Under the pieces are notes generated by a model, which worked only from the letters and a program-made list of their open reading frames with translations, made no database searches and was not told where the DNA came from. This document shows, in pieces, positions 26,298 to 35,064 of a stretch of 64,000 bases of DNA (positions within the stretch are counted from its first letter, which is position 1; the number at the start of each line of letters is the position of its first letter). The translations under genes were made by a program, and so were the position numbers. Source of the stretch: Arthrobacter sp. Soil736. GTDB lineage: Bacteria > Actinomycetota > Actinomycetes > Actinomycetales > Micrococcaceae. Where the stretch lies: contig NZ_LMSB01000012.1 in NCBI RefSeq assembly GCF_001428005.1, positions 75,628 to 139,627 of the forward strand, written 5' to 3'.

Positions 26298-29200
26298 CTA
26301 GCGGCTGACCAAGGCCCGCAACAGCTTGACCGCAACGGACAATGCTGCAATGTCCACCGGACCCGGCTTGATGGCCTCCTTGATGGTTTCCTGGATCCTG
26401 CCGAGCTGTTCGATGTTTTCGCGTTCCCAAGCGACGATGCGCTCCACTGGATCGGTTCCGGGGGCGGAGGGGCGTGGAGTATTCCGCACAACAGCCTTCG
26501 TCATGCCTGCAAGGACCAAATACAAGTCGTCCCGAAGCGCCGCCCGCGCGAGGGCCTGCCAGTGGGTTTCCCGCGGCAGCGCCGTGATGTGTTCAAGAAT
26601 GGGGACCGCCGAGATCCGCTCGAAGACGGCAAAGTACACTTCAGCCACTGTGTCCACGGGCTCTTGGAGCTCTTCCGATATGGCGGAGATGTCCAGAAGA
26701 CCATAGCTGACAAGGATCTCGGAGGCACGCACGCCCAATTCATGGGGCAGGCCGACGGCGTCGGTGTGGGCCAGACGGATCACCGCATGCTGCAGATTCA
26801 CGCCGTGAAGGAAGCTGCCGAACTTTGAGCGCAGAAGCGACATGGGGGGCCCGAGCCGGGCCATTGCATCGGCGATTGGCTTGTCCCGGAAATCGTGGTT
26901 GACATACCACCGTGTCGAGCGGTCCAGCGTGCGGCGCATGTCCAGCGCCACGGCACACCCGTGCTCGCTGGGGATGCTTGCCGGCAGCTGTGCGAGGGCT
27001 TCGGTGATTGAGTCAAAGTCCCAGATCTTGCGCATGACCACGAACCCGCGGGCCACGGCGGCCGCCGATACCGTGGTCTCCTCCATTGCCCGGAAGGCGA
27101 AGGCAATGCCCCCCAGATTGATCATGTCGTTGGCAACAACAGTGGCCACGATCTGCCGCCGCAGCGGATGCGTGAACAGCTCCTCCCCGAACCGCTCCGA
27201 TAGCTGGCGCGGAAAGTAGTCACGCAGCGTCCGGGAGAACCAAGGGTCATCGGCCAGCCCGCTTAGGGTGAGTTCCCTGGCCAGCGCGATCTTGGCATAC
27301 GCGGCCAGCACGGAAAGCTCCGGAGATGTCAGGCCTGCCCCGGTCTGCAGACGGGTATGCAGTTGCTCCGTGCTGGGCAGGCATTCAAGGTTCCTGTCCA
27401 GGTCCGTCACGGCGTCCAGCCAGTCCATGGTCCGCTCAAAGCTCGGGCTCCAGTGAAGCACCAGCTGGCGGTCGTTGAGGAGGAGCACGTTCTGGTCCAC
27501 ATTGGTTTTCAAGACCAAGCGTCCGACTTCCTCCTGAAGGGAGTGCAGGAAGCCTGTCCTTTCGTCCGGGGACATCCTTCCCGCGGCGATCATCCGGTCG
27601 AGGAAGATCTTGATGTTCACTTCGTGGTCCGAACAGTCCACGCCGGCGGAGTTGTCGATCGCATCGGTGTTCAGCAGGACCCCGCCCAGTGCCGCCTCTA
27701 TCCTGCCTCGCTGGGTGATGCCCAGGTTGCCGCCCTCGGCGATGATCCTGGTCCTCAGCTGACTGGCGTTGACACGGATGGCATCGTTGGCCTTGTCTCC
27801 CACGTCCCCGTGGATCTCGCTGGAGGCCTTGACGTACGTGCCGATGCCTCCGTTGTAGAGCAGGTCCACGGGGGCCAGAAGGACGGCCTTGAGCAGCTCC
27901 GGCGGGCTCATGGCCGTCGTTCCCGGCTCCAGCCCCAGCGCAAGGCGCACCGCTTCAGTGATCTCGATCGACTTCTCCCGCCGGGAGAACACGCCGCCGC
28001 CCGCGCTGATTTTGGAGACGTCGTAGTCGGCCCAGGAGGAGCGGGGAAGCCCGAACAGCCGCTGCCGCTCCGCATAGGAGGCGGCCGGATCGGGGTTCGG
28101 GTCCAGGAAGATGTGTCGGTGGTCGAACGCCGCCACCAGCAGGATGTGGCGGGAGAGCAGCATCCCGTTGCCGAACACGTCGCCGCTCATGTCGCCGATG
28201 CCCACTACCGTGAAGTCCTCGGCCGTGGAGTCGATGAGCAGCTCCCTGAAATGGTGCCGGACCGACTCCCAGGCGCCGCGTGCCGTGATGCCCATCTGCT
28301 TGTGGTCATAGCCCACCGAGCCGCCCGAGGCGAAGGCATCGCCGAGCCAGAATCCGTACTCGAGGGCCAGGGCATTGGCGATGTCCGAGAACGCGGCCGT
28401 CCCCTTGTCGGCGGCCACCACCAGGTAGTAGTCATCGCCATCGTGCCGGACCACCCGCTCGGGCGGTACCACCCGTTCGGTGGACCCGGGGGCGCCGTCG
28501 AGGGATGTGAGCAGATTGTCGGTGATGTCCAGCATGCCGCGGATGAAGATCCGGTAGCTCTCCTGGCCCTCCGCCAGCCAGGCAGCCCGGTCCGTGGCGG
28601 CGTCGGGCAGCCGCTTCGGATAGAAACCACCCTTGGCACCCGTTGGCACGATGACGGCATTCTTGACGGTCTGCGCTTTCACGAGTCCCAGGATCTCCGT
28701 CCGGAAGTCCTCCCGGCGGTCGGACCAGCGAAGCCCGCCGCGGGCCAGCATCCCGAAGCGCAGGTGCACCCCTTCAACCCGGGGCGAATAGACCCAGATT
28801 TCGTATTTTGGCCGGGGGGCAGGTGCGACGGTGACGCCGGAGAGGTTGAGCTTGAAGCTGAGGTAGGGCTTGGTCAGGAAGTAATTGGTGCGCAGGGTGG
28901 CCTCGACGAGGCTCGCGAAGGAACGCAGCAGCCGGTCGGCGTCCAGGACCGGCACGGCGTCAATGGCAGCCGTCAGCTCACTTCTGGCGGAGTCGATGTC
29001 ACTGAGGCGGGTTGACTGGTCGAGATCCGGATCAAACTTTGCCTCGAACAGTGCAAGGAGTGCGCGCGTGGCCCGGACATTCGCCCGCAGCGTGTCCGCC
29101 ATGAAGCCGTAGGAGTTGGTGGTCCCGAGCTGCTGCAGGTATTTCGCGTAGCCGCGCAGGATGGCTGTCTGGCGCCATCCGATTCCTTCCCTGATGACCA

Positions 29201-31154
29201 GTGCGTCAAAGGTGTCGGACTCGATGTCTCCTCTCATGGCGGCGCAAAACGAGCCGGCAAGCAGCTCGCTGGTGCCCAGGGGGTCCACGCCGGAGGGGTA
29301 TTTCAACCCGAGGTCGTACAGGAAGAAGGTGTGGCCGTCGGCACGCCGGACGTCGAAGGGCCGCTGGTCGAGCACCTCGAGACCCAGGTTGTGGAAGAAC
29401 GGCAGAATCTGCGTCAGGCTCTGCGGCCGTGTCAGGTAGAGCCGGATCCTGGCGTCCTCGGCCAGCACCGCAGTCCCCGGGCGCACGTAGACGGAAAGCA
29501 GCGGGTCATCGCGGTTCCTGCCGTCCGGTCCGTCAAGGCTTTCGAATTTGATGATGTCCTCGACGGCATCCTCCACCTCGTAGTCAGCCTTGTAGCTTGC
29601 CGGAAACGCCCGGTCCCACTGCATGGACAGCCGGGCGGCATCGCCAGCGGGGAACCTGTGCTGCAGCGCCTCGTCCAAGCCCTCGGCCCAGGACCTCGTG
29701 GCAGCAATGATGCGCAGCTCCAGTGCTGAGGCGTCGACGGCGGGCCGTCCGCCGCCCGGAAGCAGGATCCGGAAAAACACGCGGGCCATGGACGACTCGC
29801 TGAGGCGAAGTTCGAACTCGACGGCTTTCGAGTTGAAGGCCTCGCGCAGTTCCCGCTCGATGTTGAGCCTGACCGCCGTGCTGTAGCGGCGGCGGGGGAG
29901 GAAAACCAAGGCTGACATGAAGCGTCCATAGGAATCGGGCCTGAGGAACAGCCGGGTGCCGTGGCGTTCCTGGAGGCGCAGGATTTCGCGCGCCTGGCTG
30001 GCCAGATCGTCCGCGTCGATGTGGAAGAGCTCGTCACGCGGATAGGCCTCGATGGCGGCCAGCAGTTCCTTGCCGGCATGGGACCGGGGCGGGAATCCGA
30101 AGCGGTCCAGTACCGAGGCCACCTTGTCCCGGATGACCGGGATCTGAAGCACGGACCGGCTTGCAGCGCTGGGGGCGAAAAGGCCAACAAAGCACGCTTC
30201 GCCGGTGGGGTTGCCGGCCATGTCAAACGTCAGGACGCTGACTTCGTCCAAGTAGGCGTCCCGGAGGACTGTGGAACGGATGCCTGCCTTCGTGAGGGCC
30301 AGGGCCGGACCCGGGACCCCCGGCATGGCGGAACCTTGCAGCGGCAGGCTCTGCTCCCGGTGCCGGAGGAGCCCGAGCCCGGACCCCGGCCGCGCCGCGA
30401 GGACCGGCAGCCCATGGTCGTCGGCCAGGCTATAGCCGCGGTACCCGAGAAACACGAAGTTGCCGTCGTCCAGCCAGAGCAGCAAGTCCTTGGTCTCCTG
30501 CACGATTGCGTCGGCAGCCGCAGCGGCATTGGCATCCAGGACGGCAACTTCCGCGGCCAGGTGCCGATGGATGGCTGCGGAATCCTCGGCGGCCGCCCGA
30601 ACATCGGCCAGGACCGCCTGGAGATTCAGAATGAGCCGGTCGGCGCTGGGCTGATCCGGCAGACTGGCGATTTCGACGGCGATCCAGGCCTCCGTGCGGC
30701 TCAAATCTCCCTTGGATTCATGCCGCGACGGCATCGCGGAAGGCTCGTTCCCCACCGGCAAAGCAGTGCGCAGCGGTACCGGCCGGATGTCCACGAGCTT
30801 GTTCGTCCCGGGGGCCCTGGCAACGGTGAAGGTGGGGTGGACCAGCAAGCGTATGGCGGCATTGTCACGGGCCAGTGCCGCCGTGATGGAGGGAAGCAGA
30901 TAGGGCATGTCCTCAGCCACGATTGCCACTATGCTGGCGTCCGTTTCACTCAGCACTCCGATGACGGCCTGGCCCGGGTCCCGGGTTGCGGCCAGCGAAC
31001 GATGGTATTGTGCACGGTTCCGGAGCGACTCGGCAGTGTAGTTCCGCAGGTCGTCGTCGGCCACATGCTCGTAGTAGTCCGTCAGGAACGTGTCCGTGTC
31101 GTCAGCGGAGGGGTCCACCGGGGCATGGTCTGCAGGGCCGGTTCTTGGGGACAT
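26298..31154 (-). CDS. gdh: Second NAD-specific glutamate dehydrogenase (large type), transposon cargo
   Basis: A 1618-aa paralogue of the enzyme at 1,965-6,806, colinear over its entire length: LLLWLDDGNFVFLGYRGYSL, RPKYEIWVYSPRVEGVHLRFG, VPTGAKGGFYPKRLPD, VGIGDMSGDVFGNGMLLS, GGNLGITQRGRIEAALGG and the C-terminal LSVAVKLLRALVSR. The catalytic lysine region is intact and no frameshift is seen, so it should be active. ATG at 31,154 follows GGAGG at good spacing. It is transcribed toward the left transposon end, away from the pxp operon. Divergence from copy 1 is clear in the linker regions, so it was acquired rather than recently duplicated. Confidence 0.95.
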   Translation of the reverse strand: MSPRTGPADHAPVDPSADDTDTFLTDYYEHVADDDLRNYTAESLRNRAQYHRSLAATRDPGQAVIGVLSETDASIVAIVAEDMPYLLPSITAALARDNAAIRLLVHPTFTVARAPGTNKLVDIRPVPLRTALPVGNEPSAMPSRHESKGDLSRTEAWIAVEIASLPDQPSADRLILNLQAVLADVRAAAEDSAAIHRHLAAEVAVLDANAAAAADAIVQETKDLLLWLDDGNFVFLGYRGYSLADDHGLPVLAARPGSGLGLLRHREQSLPLQGSAMPGVPGPALALTKAGIRSTVLRDAYLDEVSVLTFDMAGNPTGEACFVGLFAPSAASRSVLQIPVIRDKVASVLDRFGFPPRSHAGKELLAAIEAYPRDELFHIDADDLASQAREILRLQERHGTRLFLRPDSYGRFMSALVFLPRRRYSTAVRLNIERELREAFNSKAVEFELRLSESSMARVFFRILLPGGGRPAVDASALELRIIAATRSWAEGLDEALQHRFPAGDAARLSMQWDRAFPASYKADYEVEDAVEDIIKFESLDGPDGRNRDDPLLSVYVRPGTAVLAEDARIRLYLTRPQSLTQILPFFHNLGLEVLDQRPFDVRRADGHTFFLYDLGLKYPSGVDPLGTSELLAGSFCAAMRGDIESDTFDALVIREGIGWRQTAILRGYAKYLQQLGTTNSYGFMADTLRANVRATRALLALFEAKFDPDLDQSTRLSDIDSARSELTAAIDAVPVLDADRLLRSFASLVEATLRTNYFLTKPYLSFKLNLSGVTVAPAPRPKYEIWVYSPRVEGVHLRFGMLARGGLRWSDRREDFRTEILGLVKAQTVKNAVIVPTGAKGGFYPKRLPDAATDRAAWLAEGQESYRIFIRGMLDITDNLLTSLDGAPGSTERVVPPERVVRHDGDDYYLVVAADKGTAAFSDIANALALEYGFWLGDAFASGGSVGYDHKQMGITARGAWESVRHHFRELLIDSTAEDFTVVGIGDMSGDVFGNGMLLSRHILLVAAFDHRHIFLDPNPDPAASYAERQRLFGLPRSSWADYDVSKISAGGGVFSRREKSIEITEAVRLALGLEPGTTAMSPPELLKAVLLAPVDLLYNGGIGTYVKASSEIHGDVGDKANDAIRVNASQLRTRIIAEGGNLGITQRGRIEAALGGVLLNTDAIDNSAGVDCSDHEVNIKIFLDRMIAAGRMSPDERTGFLHSLQEEVGRLVLKTNVDQNVLLLNDRQLVLHWSPSFERTMDWLDAVTDLDRNLECLPSTEQLHTRLQTGAGLTSPELSVLAAYAKIALARELTLSGLADDPWFSRTLRDYFPRQLSERFGEELFTHPLRRQIVATVVANDMINLGGIAFAFRAMEETTVSAAAVARGFVVMRKIWDFDSITEALAQLPASIPSEHGCAVALDMRRTLDRSTRWYVNHDFRDKPIADAMARLGPPMSLLRSKFGSFLHGVNLQHAVIRLAHTDAVGLPHELGVRASEILVSYGLLDISAISEELQEPVDTVAEVYFAVFERISAVPILEHITALPRETHWQALARAALRDDLYLVLAGMTKAVVRNTPRPSAPGTDPVERIVAWERENIEQLGRIQETIKEAIKPGPVDIAALSVAVKLLRALVSR

Positions 31155-31288
31155 TGCGCTGCGCCTCCATCGCGCAAGGAGAGGCCGTGTTGCTGCGGTC
31201 GCCGGAACCTCGCGCCTGCTTTCATGATGGCTGGCGCGGGGGAGGCAGTCCACCCCTGCGGGGACAAGCAAACGATCAGCAAGCCGAG

Positions 31289-31330
31289 ACGTGGTGGCGG
31301 GATTCGAACCAGCGTGCGCTGCTTTTCAGG
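31289..31330 (-). pseudogene. tRNA-Cys-like 3' fragment
   Basis: The reverse strand reads a degenerate anticodon arm (CTGAAAA in place of CTGCAAA) and then a T-arm and acceptor 3' strand almost identical to the tRNA-Cys at 739-809; the last 30 bases differ at two positions and the match continues one base past the discriminator. The 5' half is absent, replaced by the IS5 remnant. It is not a functional tRNA. Such 3' tRNA pieces are typical scars of site-specific integration. Confidence 0.5.
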
Positions 31331-31334
31331 GCAG

Positions 31335-31961
31335 CTCCGGCCATTGTTTGAAGAGGTTGAAGGACCGTTCGACGCTGTTGCGGCCTTTATAGGCGTCGGA
31401 GTCGAAGTTCACGGGGCGCCCACCGCGTGATCCGCGGCGTTTCCGGTGCCCGAACGATCCGAGGGTTCGGGTATGACGGTCTTAATGCCGCGCCCGCGCA
31501 GCAGCGACCGGTTCGCCCTGGACGAGTATGCCTTGTCGCCCATCACGGCGTCAGGCCGTGTCCTGGGGTCGTCCGCCGCCAAGCCGCGGGACCGTCACTG
31601 CGTCCATCACGACGGGGAACATTGGCCAGTCGCCGCCCTGCCCCAGTCCCACAATCATCGCCAGGGGCCGGACTCTACCGTCGCACGCATGGTGGATTTC
31701 GGTGCTCAGCCCGCCCCTGGAGCGTCCCACGGCAGGGTCCGGAGGTTCAGCAAACAGTTTCCTTGTAATTCGGCAGTTCCCCTGTGGTGCGGGACAGGTT
31801 GGTTCCGTGCTGGTGGGCGCGGTTGATCGTCCAGTCCACCGAAACGGTCCAGTAGATCTGACCGGCCGCGTCTTCGGCCAAAGTCTTGCGTGGATAGGGT
31901 CGCAGGTCCCGTCGGCCGCGAAACGGCGGTGCCGCTTCCACACCGTCTGCCACGGACCGAA
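31335..31961 (-). pseudogene. IS5-family (IS427-type) transposase remnant
   Basis: Reverse-strand frames together reproduce an IS5-type transposase missing both ends. In order: FGPWQTVWKRHRRFAADGT; YWTVSVDWTINRAHQHGTN (catalytic Asp region); PDPAVGRSRGGLSTEIHHACDG; VMGDKAYSSRA (second Asp); and YKGRNSVERSFNLFKQW (catalytic Glu). Several frameshifts separate these blocks. The N-terminal part is cut by the pxpB fragment and the C-terminal part by the tRNA-like fragment. No inverted repeats were found. Confidence 0.7.
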
Positions 31962-32057
31962 CTCCGCCGGTGCAGTGAGCTCCAGCTCAAGGAGGATCCT
32001 TCCGATGCGCCGGGCCGCTGCGGGCGAGTCCGCCCTGACCATTACGGTCTCGGCGGC
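31962..32057 (-). repeat. 96-bp inverted copy of an internal pxpB segment
   Basis: This stretch on the reverse strand matches 35,215-35,310 (inside pxpBC) with about three substitutions; it encodes VRADSPAAARRIGR and LLELELTAPAE in the same frame. It is fused to the IS5 remnant on one side and lies about 70 bases from the truncated gntR 3' end on the other, so it marks a rearrangement that broke an older pxp locus. Confidence 0.85.
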
Positions 32058-32129
32058 GCTGGTGGTGTCACGGGGTATTTGCCCGCAGGCCGGGAGGCTG
32101 CGGTTCGTGGCAAGGCTGGAACGTCCCGT

Positions 32130-32774
32130 TCAAAGCGGGTCGTGGGTCTCCTCGTTGTCATCCAGATATCCACGGTAGAAGTGCGCATCGACGGTGGCCT
32201 TGTGGAAGAACAGCCGCATCTCGGCCAGGACCTGGGACATGATGGCGTTCAGCCGCGGGCTGCCGGCCAGCGCCACAATGGCGCCGTGGAAATGCTGGTT
32301 GGCGCTGCCCAGGCCCTCTTCGTCATCAGCGGCTGCGGCGAGTTTCCCTTCCTCCACTGCTGCCCGGACGGCGGCCACGGCCTCACGAGTCCCGCCGCCG
32401 CGGATGGCGCTGACCTCGATTGCCCGCCGCACGGTGTAGACATCGTGGATATCGCCGGCCACCAGGCTCGCCACAAACACTCCCCGGTTCGGGTGGCGCA
32501 CCACCAGCCGCTCGCTGGCCAGTTCGGCAAAAGCTTCACGGACGGTGTTGCGGGAGACACCCAACTCTTCGGCGATGGTGGACTCGGTAAGCCGTGCACC
32601 CGGGAGGAGAATTCCTTCCGCCAGTTGCAGGCGCAGTTCGGCTGCCACCCTGTCCGCCACCGATCGCACGGCGATCCTCAAGCGCGCTGCCGCGCCGCGT
32701 CCGGCGCTGCCCTGCCCGGCATCATTGTCTCCGTGCATCGAAGTGCTGCGGACTACTGCACCTGACTTTGCCAT
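32130..32774 (-). CDS. GntR/FadR-type regulator, divergent from pxpA, 3' end truncated
   Basis: A 214-aa regulator with an N-terminal winged helix (AEELGVSRNTVREAFAELASERLVV) and an FCD effector domain (DVYTVRRAIEVSAIRGGG, NQHFHGAIVALAGS, MRLFFHKATVD). It is a close paralogue of the protein at 53,002 but stops at DDNEETHDPL, about 30 residues short, where sequence homology is lost just before the pxpB fragment. The missing residues form the last helices of the FCD domain, so ligand response or dimerisation may be altered. Being divergent from pxpA, it probably controls that operon and itself. Confidence 0.85.
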   Translation of the reverse strand: MAKSGAVVRSTSMHGDNDAGQGSAGRGAAARLRIAVRSVADRVAAELRLQLAEGILLPGARLTESTIAEELGVSRNTVREAFAELASERLVVRHPNRGVFVASLVAGDIHDVYTVRRAIEVSAIRGGGTREAVAAVRAAVEEGKLAAAADDEEGLGSANQHFHGAIVALAGSPRLNAIMSQVLAEMRLFFHKATVDAHFYRGYLDDNEETHDPL

Positions 32775-32797
32775 ACTCCAGAATTTACACGATCGTC

Positions 32798-32829
32798 ATA
32801 TTGTTGGATCGAAGAATTGTTGAACAATT
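32798..32829. promoter_or_regulatory. Candidate GntR operator in the gntR-pxpA intergenic region
   Basis: A perfect palindrome AATTGTTGAACAATT (32,815-32,829) is preceded by ATTGTTGGATC (32,800-32,810). Read on the reverse strand this gives AATTGTTCAACAA ... GATCCAACAAT. The same two motifs occur upstream of the MHS gene at 55,245, the locus of the paralogous GntR. In strongly GC-rich DNA these AT-rich repeats stand out. Confidence 0.65.
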
Positions 32830-32880
32830 GGCAAAATTGGTGCATCCTAGAAGGGATACACCAATGAGACGAGGATCACA

Positions 32881-33639
32881 ATGGTTTACATGGACCTGAA
32901 TAGTGACGTAGGCGAGTCCTTCGGACGCTGGACCCTGGGTGACGACACGGCTATGTTCCGGTCCGTGTCCAGCGCCAATGTGGCCTGCGGTTTCCACGCG
33001 GGTGACCCCACCGTGATCCGCCGTACTTGCAGGGAAGCCGTCGCGGCCGGTGTCACGATCGGTGCCCACGTGGGCTACCGTGACCTCGCCGGTTTCGGCC
33101 GACGCTTTATGGACATCGATCCCACCGAACTGGCGGACGACGTCGTCTACCAGATCGGCGCACTGCAGGCGCTGGCCGCCGCGGAGGGCGGGCGGGTCCG
33201 GTACGTCAAGCCCCACGGCGGTCTCTACAACGCCATCGTGTCGCACACCGCCCAGGCGCGCGCCGTCGTCGACGCCGTAAAGTCCGTTGACCCGGAACTG
33301 CCGATCCTCGGACTGCCGGGCTCGGAGGTCCTGCGGCTCGCCGAAGCGGCAGGCCTCCGCGGAGTGTCCGAAGCCTTTGCGGACCGGGCCTACAACCCCG
33401 ACGGCACCCTCGTCTCCCGCTCGCTCCCCGGGGCCGTCCTGGAGGACCCGGCCCAGGTGGCCGAGCATGTCCTGCGCATGGCCACCGATTCCGCCATCCG
33501 CACCGTGGACGGCTCCATTCTGAAAATCAATGCAGACAGCATCTGCGTCCATGGCGATTCCCCCGGGGCCGTTGCCATGGCTGCCGCAGTGAGGGCGGCG
33601 CTTTCCGACGCCGGCATCACCATCGCGTCGTTCGTCTAA
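32881..33639 (+). CDS. pxpA: 5-oxoprolinase subunit A (LamB/YcsF family)
   Basis: A 252-aa protein of the LamB/YcsF family, now known as PxpA of the ATP-dependent prokaryotic 5-oxoprolinase, which opens 5-oxoproline to glutamate together with PxpB and PxpC. Signatures: [11 protein letters not shown] at the N-terminus, [35 protein letters not shown] and [17 protein letters not shown]. Normal length. GAGGATCAC precedes the ATG at 32,881; an ATG three codons on is possible. First gene of a four-gene rightward operon with transporter, pxpBC and biotin carboxylase. Confidence 0.95.
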   Translation: MVYMDLNSDVGESFGRWTLGDDTAMFRSVSSANVACGFHAGDPTVIRRTCREAVAAGVTIGAHVGYRDLAGFGRRFMDIDPTELADDVVYQIGALQALAAAEGGRVRYVKPHGGLYNAIVSHTAQARAVVDAVKSVDPELPILGLPGSEVLRLAEAAGLRGVSEAFADRAYNPDGTLVSRSLPGAVLEDPAQVAEHVLRMATDSAIRTVDGSILKINADSICVHGDSPGAVAMAAAVRAALSDAGITIASFV

Positions 33640-33697
33640 GCCCCTTCCTGCACGCCAACAGCACACAGGCAGCATCCCCGCACACTGGAGGACAACC

Positions 33698-35032
33698 ATG
33701 ACCACATTCAACCCGGATCACCGTGCCGGAACCAGAAAAATCCCGGCCGGCGCACTGAAGGCCTACATCGCGAGCCTCACCGGCACTTCGCTGGAATACT
33801 ACGACTTCGCCATCTACTCGGTGGCCTCCGCGCTGGTCTTTCCCAAGATCTTCTTCCCGGGCAATAACGAATTCGTCGGGCTCCTGCTCTCCTTCTCGGC
33901 GTTCGCGGTGGGCTACCTGGCACGGCCCATCGGCGGCGTGGTTTTCGGCCGCCTTGGCGACAAGATCGGCCGCAAGCAGGTCCTTGTCATCACGCTCATG
34001 GTTATCGGTGTTGCAACTGTGCTGATCGGTGCCCTCCCGGACTACTCCGTCATCGGCGTAGCGGCCCCCATCATCCTGGTGCTCCTGCGCCTGGCCCAGG
34101 GCATCGGCGTCGGCGGTGAATGGGGCGGTGCGGTGCTGCTCTCCGGCGAATTCGGCGACGCAAAAAGGCGCGGATTCTGGTCCTCGGCCGCCCAGATCGG
34201 CCCGCCGGCCGGCAACCTGATGGCCAACGGCGTGCTGGCCATACTCGCAGCAAGCCTCAGCAACGAAGCCTTCCTCTCCTGGGGCTGGCGCGTGGCCTTC
34301 CTGGCTTCCGCACTGCTGGTGGTCTTCGGCCTGATCATCCGGCTCAAGCTGGAGGAAACCCCGGTCTTCAAGGCGATCAAGGCACACGGCGAACAGCCCA
34401 AGGCCCCCATCAAAGAGGTGTTCACCAAGGAACCCCGCGCCCTGGTTGCCGCTGCCCTCTCCCGCGTTTGCCCTGACGTCCTGTACGCCCTGTTCACCGT
34501 TTTTGTGGCCGTCTACGCCACCAGGGAACTGGGCATGACCACCGGCAACGTGCTGGGTGCCATCCTCATCGGCTCGGCATTCCAGCTGGTGCTGATCCCC
34601 GTAGCCGGCGCCGTTACTGACCGCTTCAACCGGCGCCTCGTCTACGGCATCGCCGCCGTGGGCACTGCCGCCTACATCCCGGTGTTCTTCCTCATGGTCC
34701 AGGGCAAGTCGGTGCTGATGCTCACCGTGGGCGTTGTGATCGGCCTTGCCTTCCACGCCTTTATGTACGGCCCGCAGGCCGCGTACATCACCGAGCAGTT
34801 CCCGGCCCGGCTCCGCTACGCCGGCAGCTCGCTGGCCTACACCCTGGCCGGCGTGATCGGCGGCGCCGTGGCTCCGCTGATCTTCACCGCCCTCTACGCA
34901 GCCTCCGGCAACTGGTTCCTGATCGCGGCCTACCTGCTCGTAACCTCGGTGGTGACCGTCGTCGGGCTGGCCCTCGGCAGGGACCCGCACACCGACGAGG
35001 AAGAGCGTCTCCTGCAGGATGCCCACGCCTGA
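33698..35032 (+). CDS. MHS-family (metabolite:H+ symporter) MFS transporter
   Basis: A 444-aa twelve-helix transporter. The pattern SLTGTSLEYYDFAIYS in helix 1, GRLGDKIGRKQVLV in loop 2-3, [18 protein letters not shown] in helix 4 and RLRYAGSSLAYTLAGVIGGAVAP are typical of the ShiA/ProP-like metabolite:proton symporters. Between pxpA and pxpBC it most likely imports 5-oxoproline or a related acid (inference). ACTGGAGGAC is the ribosome site. A close paralogue lies at 55,245. Confidence 0.9.
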   Translation: MTTFNPDHRAGTRKIPAGALKAYIASLTGTSLEYYDFAIYSVASALVFPKIFFPGNNEFVGLLLSFSAFAVGYLARPIGGVVFGRLGDKIGRKQVLVITLMVIGVATVLIGALPDYSVIGVAAPIILVLLRLAQGIGVGGEWGGAVLLSGEFGDAKRRGFWSSAAQIGPPAGNLMANGVLAILAASLSNEAFLSWGWRVAFLASALLVVFGLIIRLKLEETPVFKAIKAHGEQPKAPIKEVFTKEPRALVAAALSRVCPDVLYALFTVFVAVYATRELGMTTGNVLGAILIGSAFQLVLIPVAGAVTDRFNRRLVYGIAAVGTAAYIPVFFLMVQGKSVLMLTVGVVIGLAFHAFMYGPQAAYITEQFPARLRYAGSSLAYTLAGVIGGAVAPLIFTALYAASGNWFLIAAYLLVTSVVTVVGLALGRDPHTDEEERLLQDAHA

Positions 35033-35064
35033 ACGGCGCGGACAACCGGATGATTGAGGCAGCC

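Noticed and set aside
27357..29015. A 552-codon forward frame inside the second gdh
   Set aside because: Antisense shadow of the reverse-strand gdh; no family features, and the same region gives the same kind of shadow in the first gdh.
31295..31345. A tRNA-Phe gene (loop with GAA)
   Set aside because: The loop would have eight bases, the 5' half codes for the end of an IS5 transposase, and the 3' half matches tRNA-Cys. It is a fragment, not a tRNA gene.
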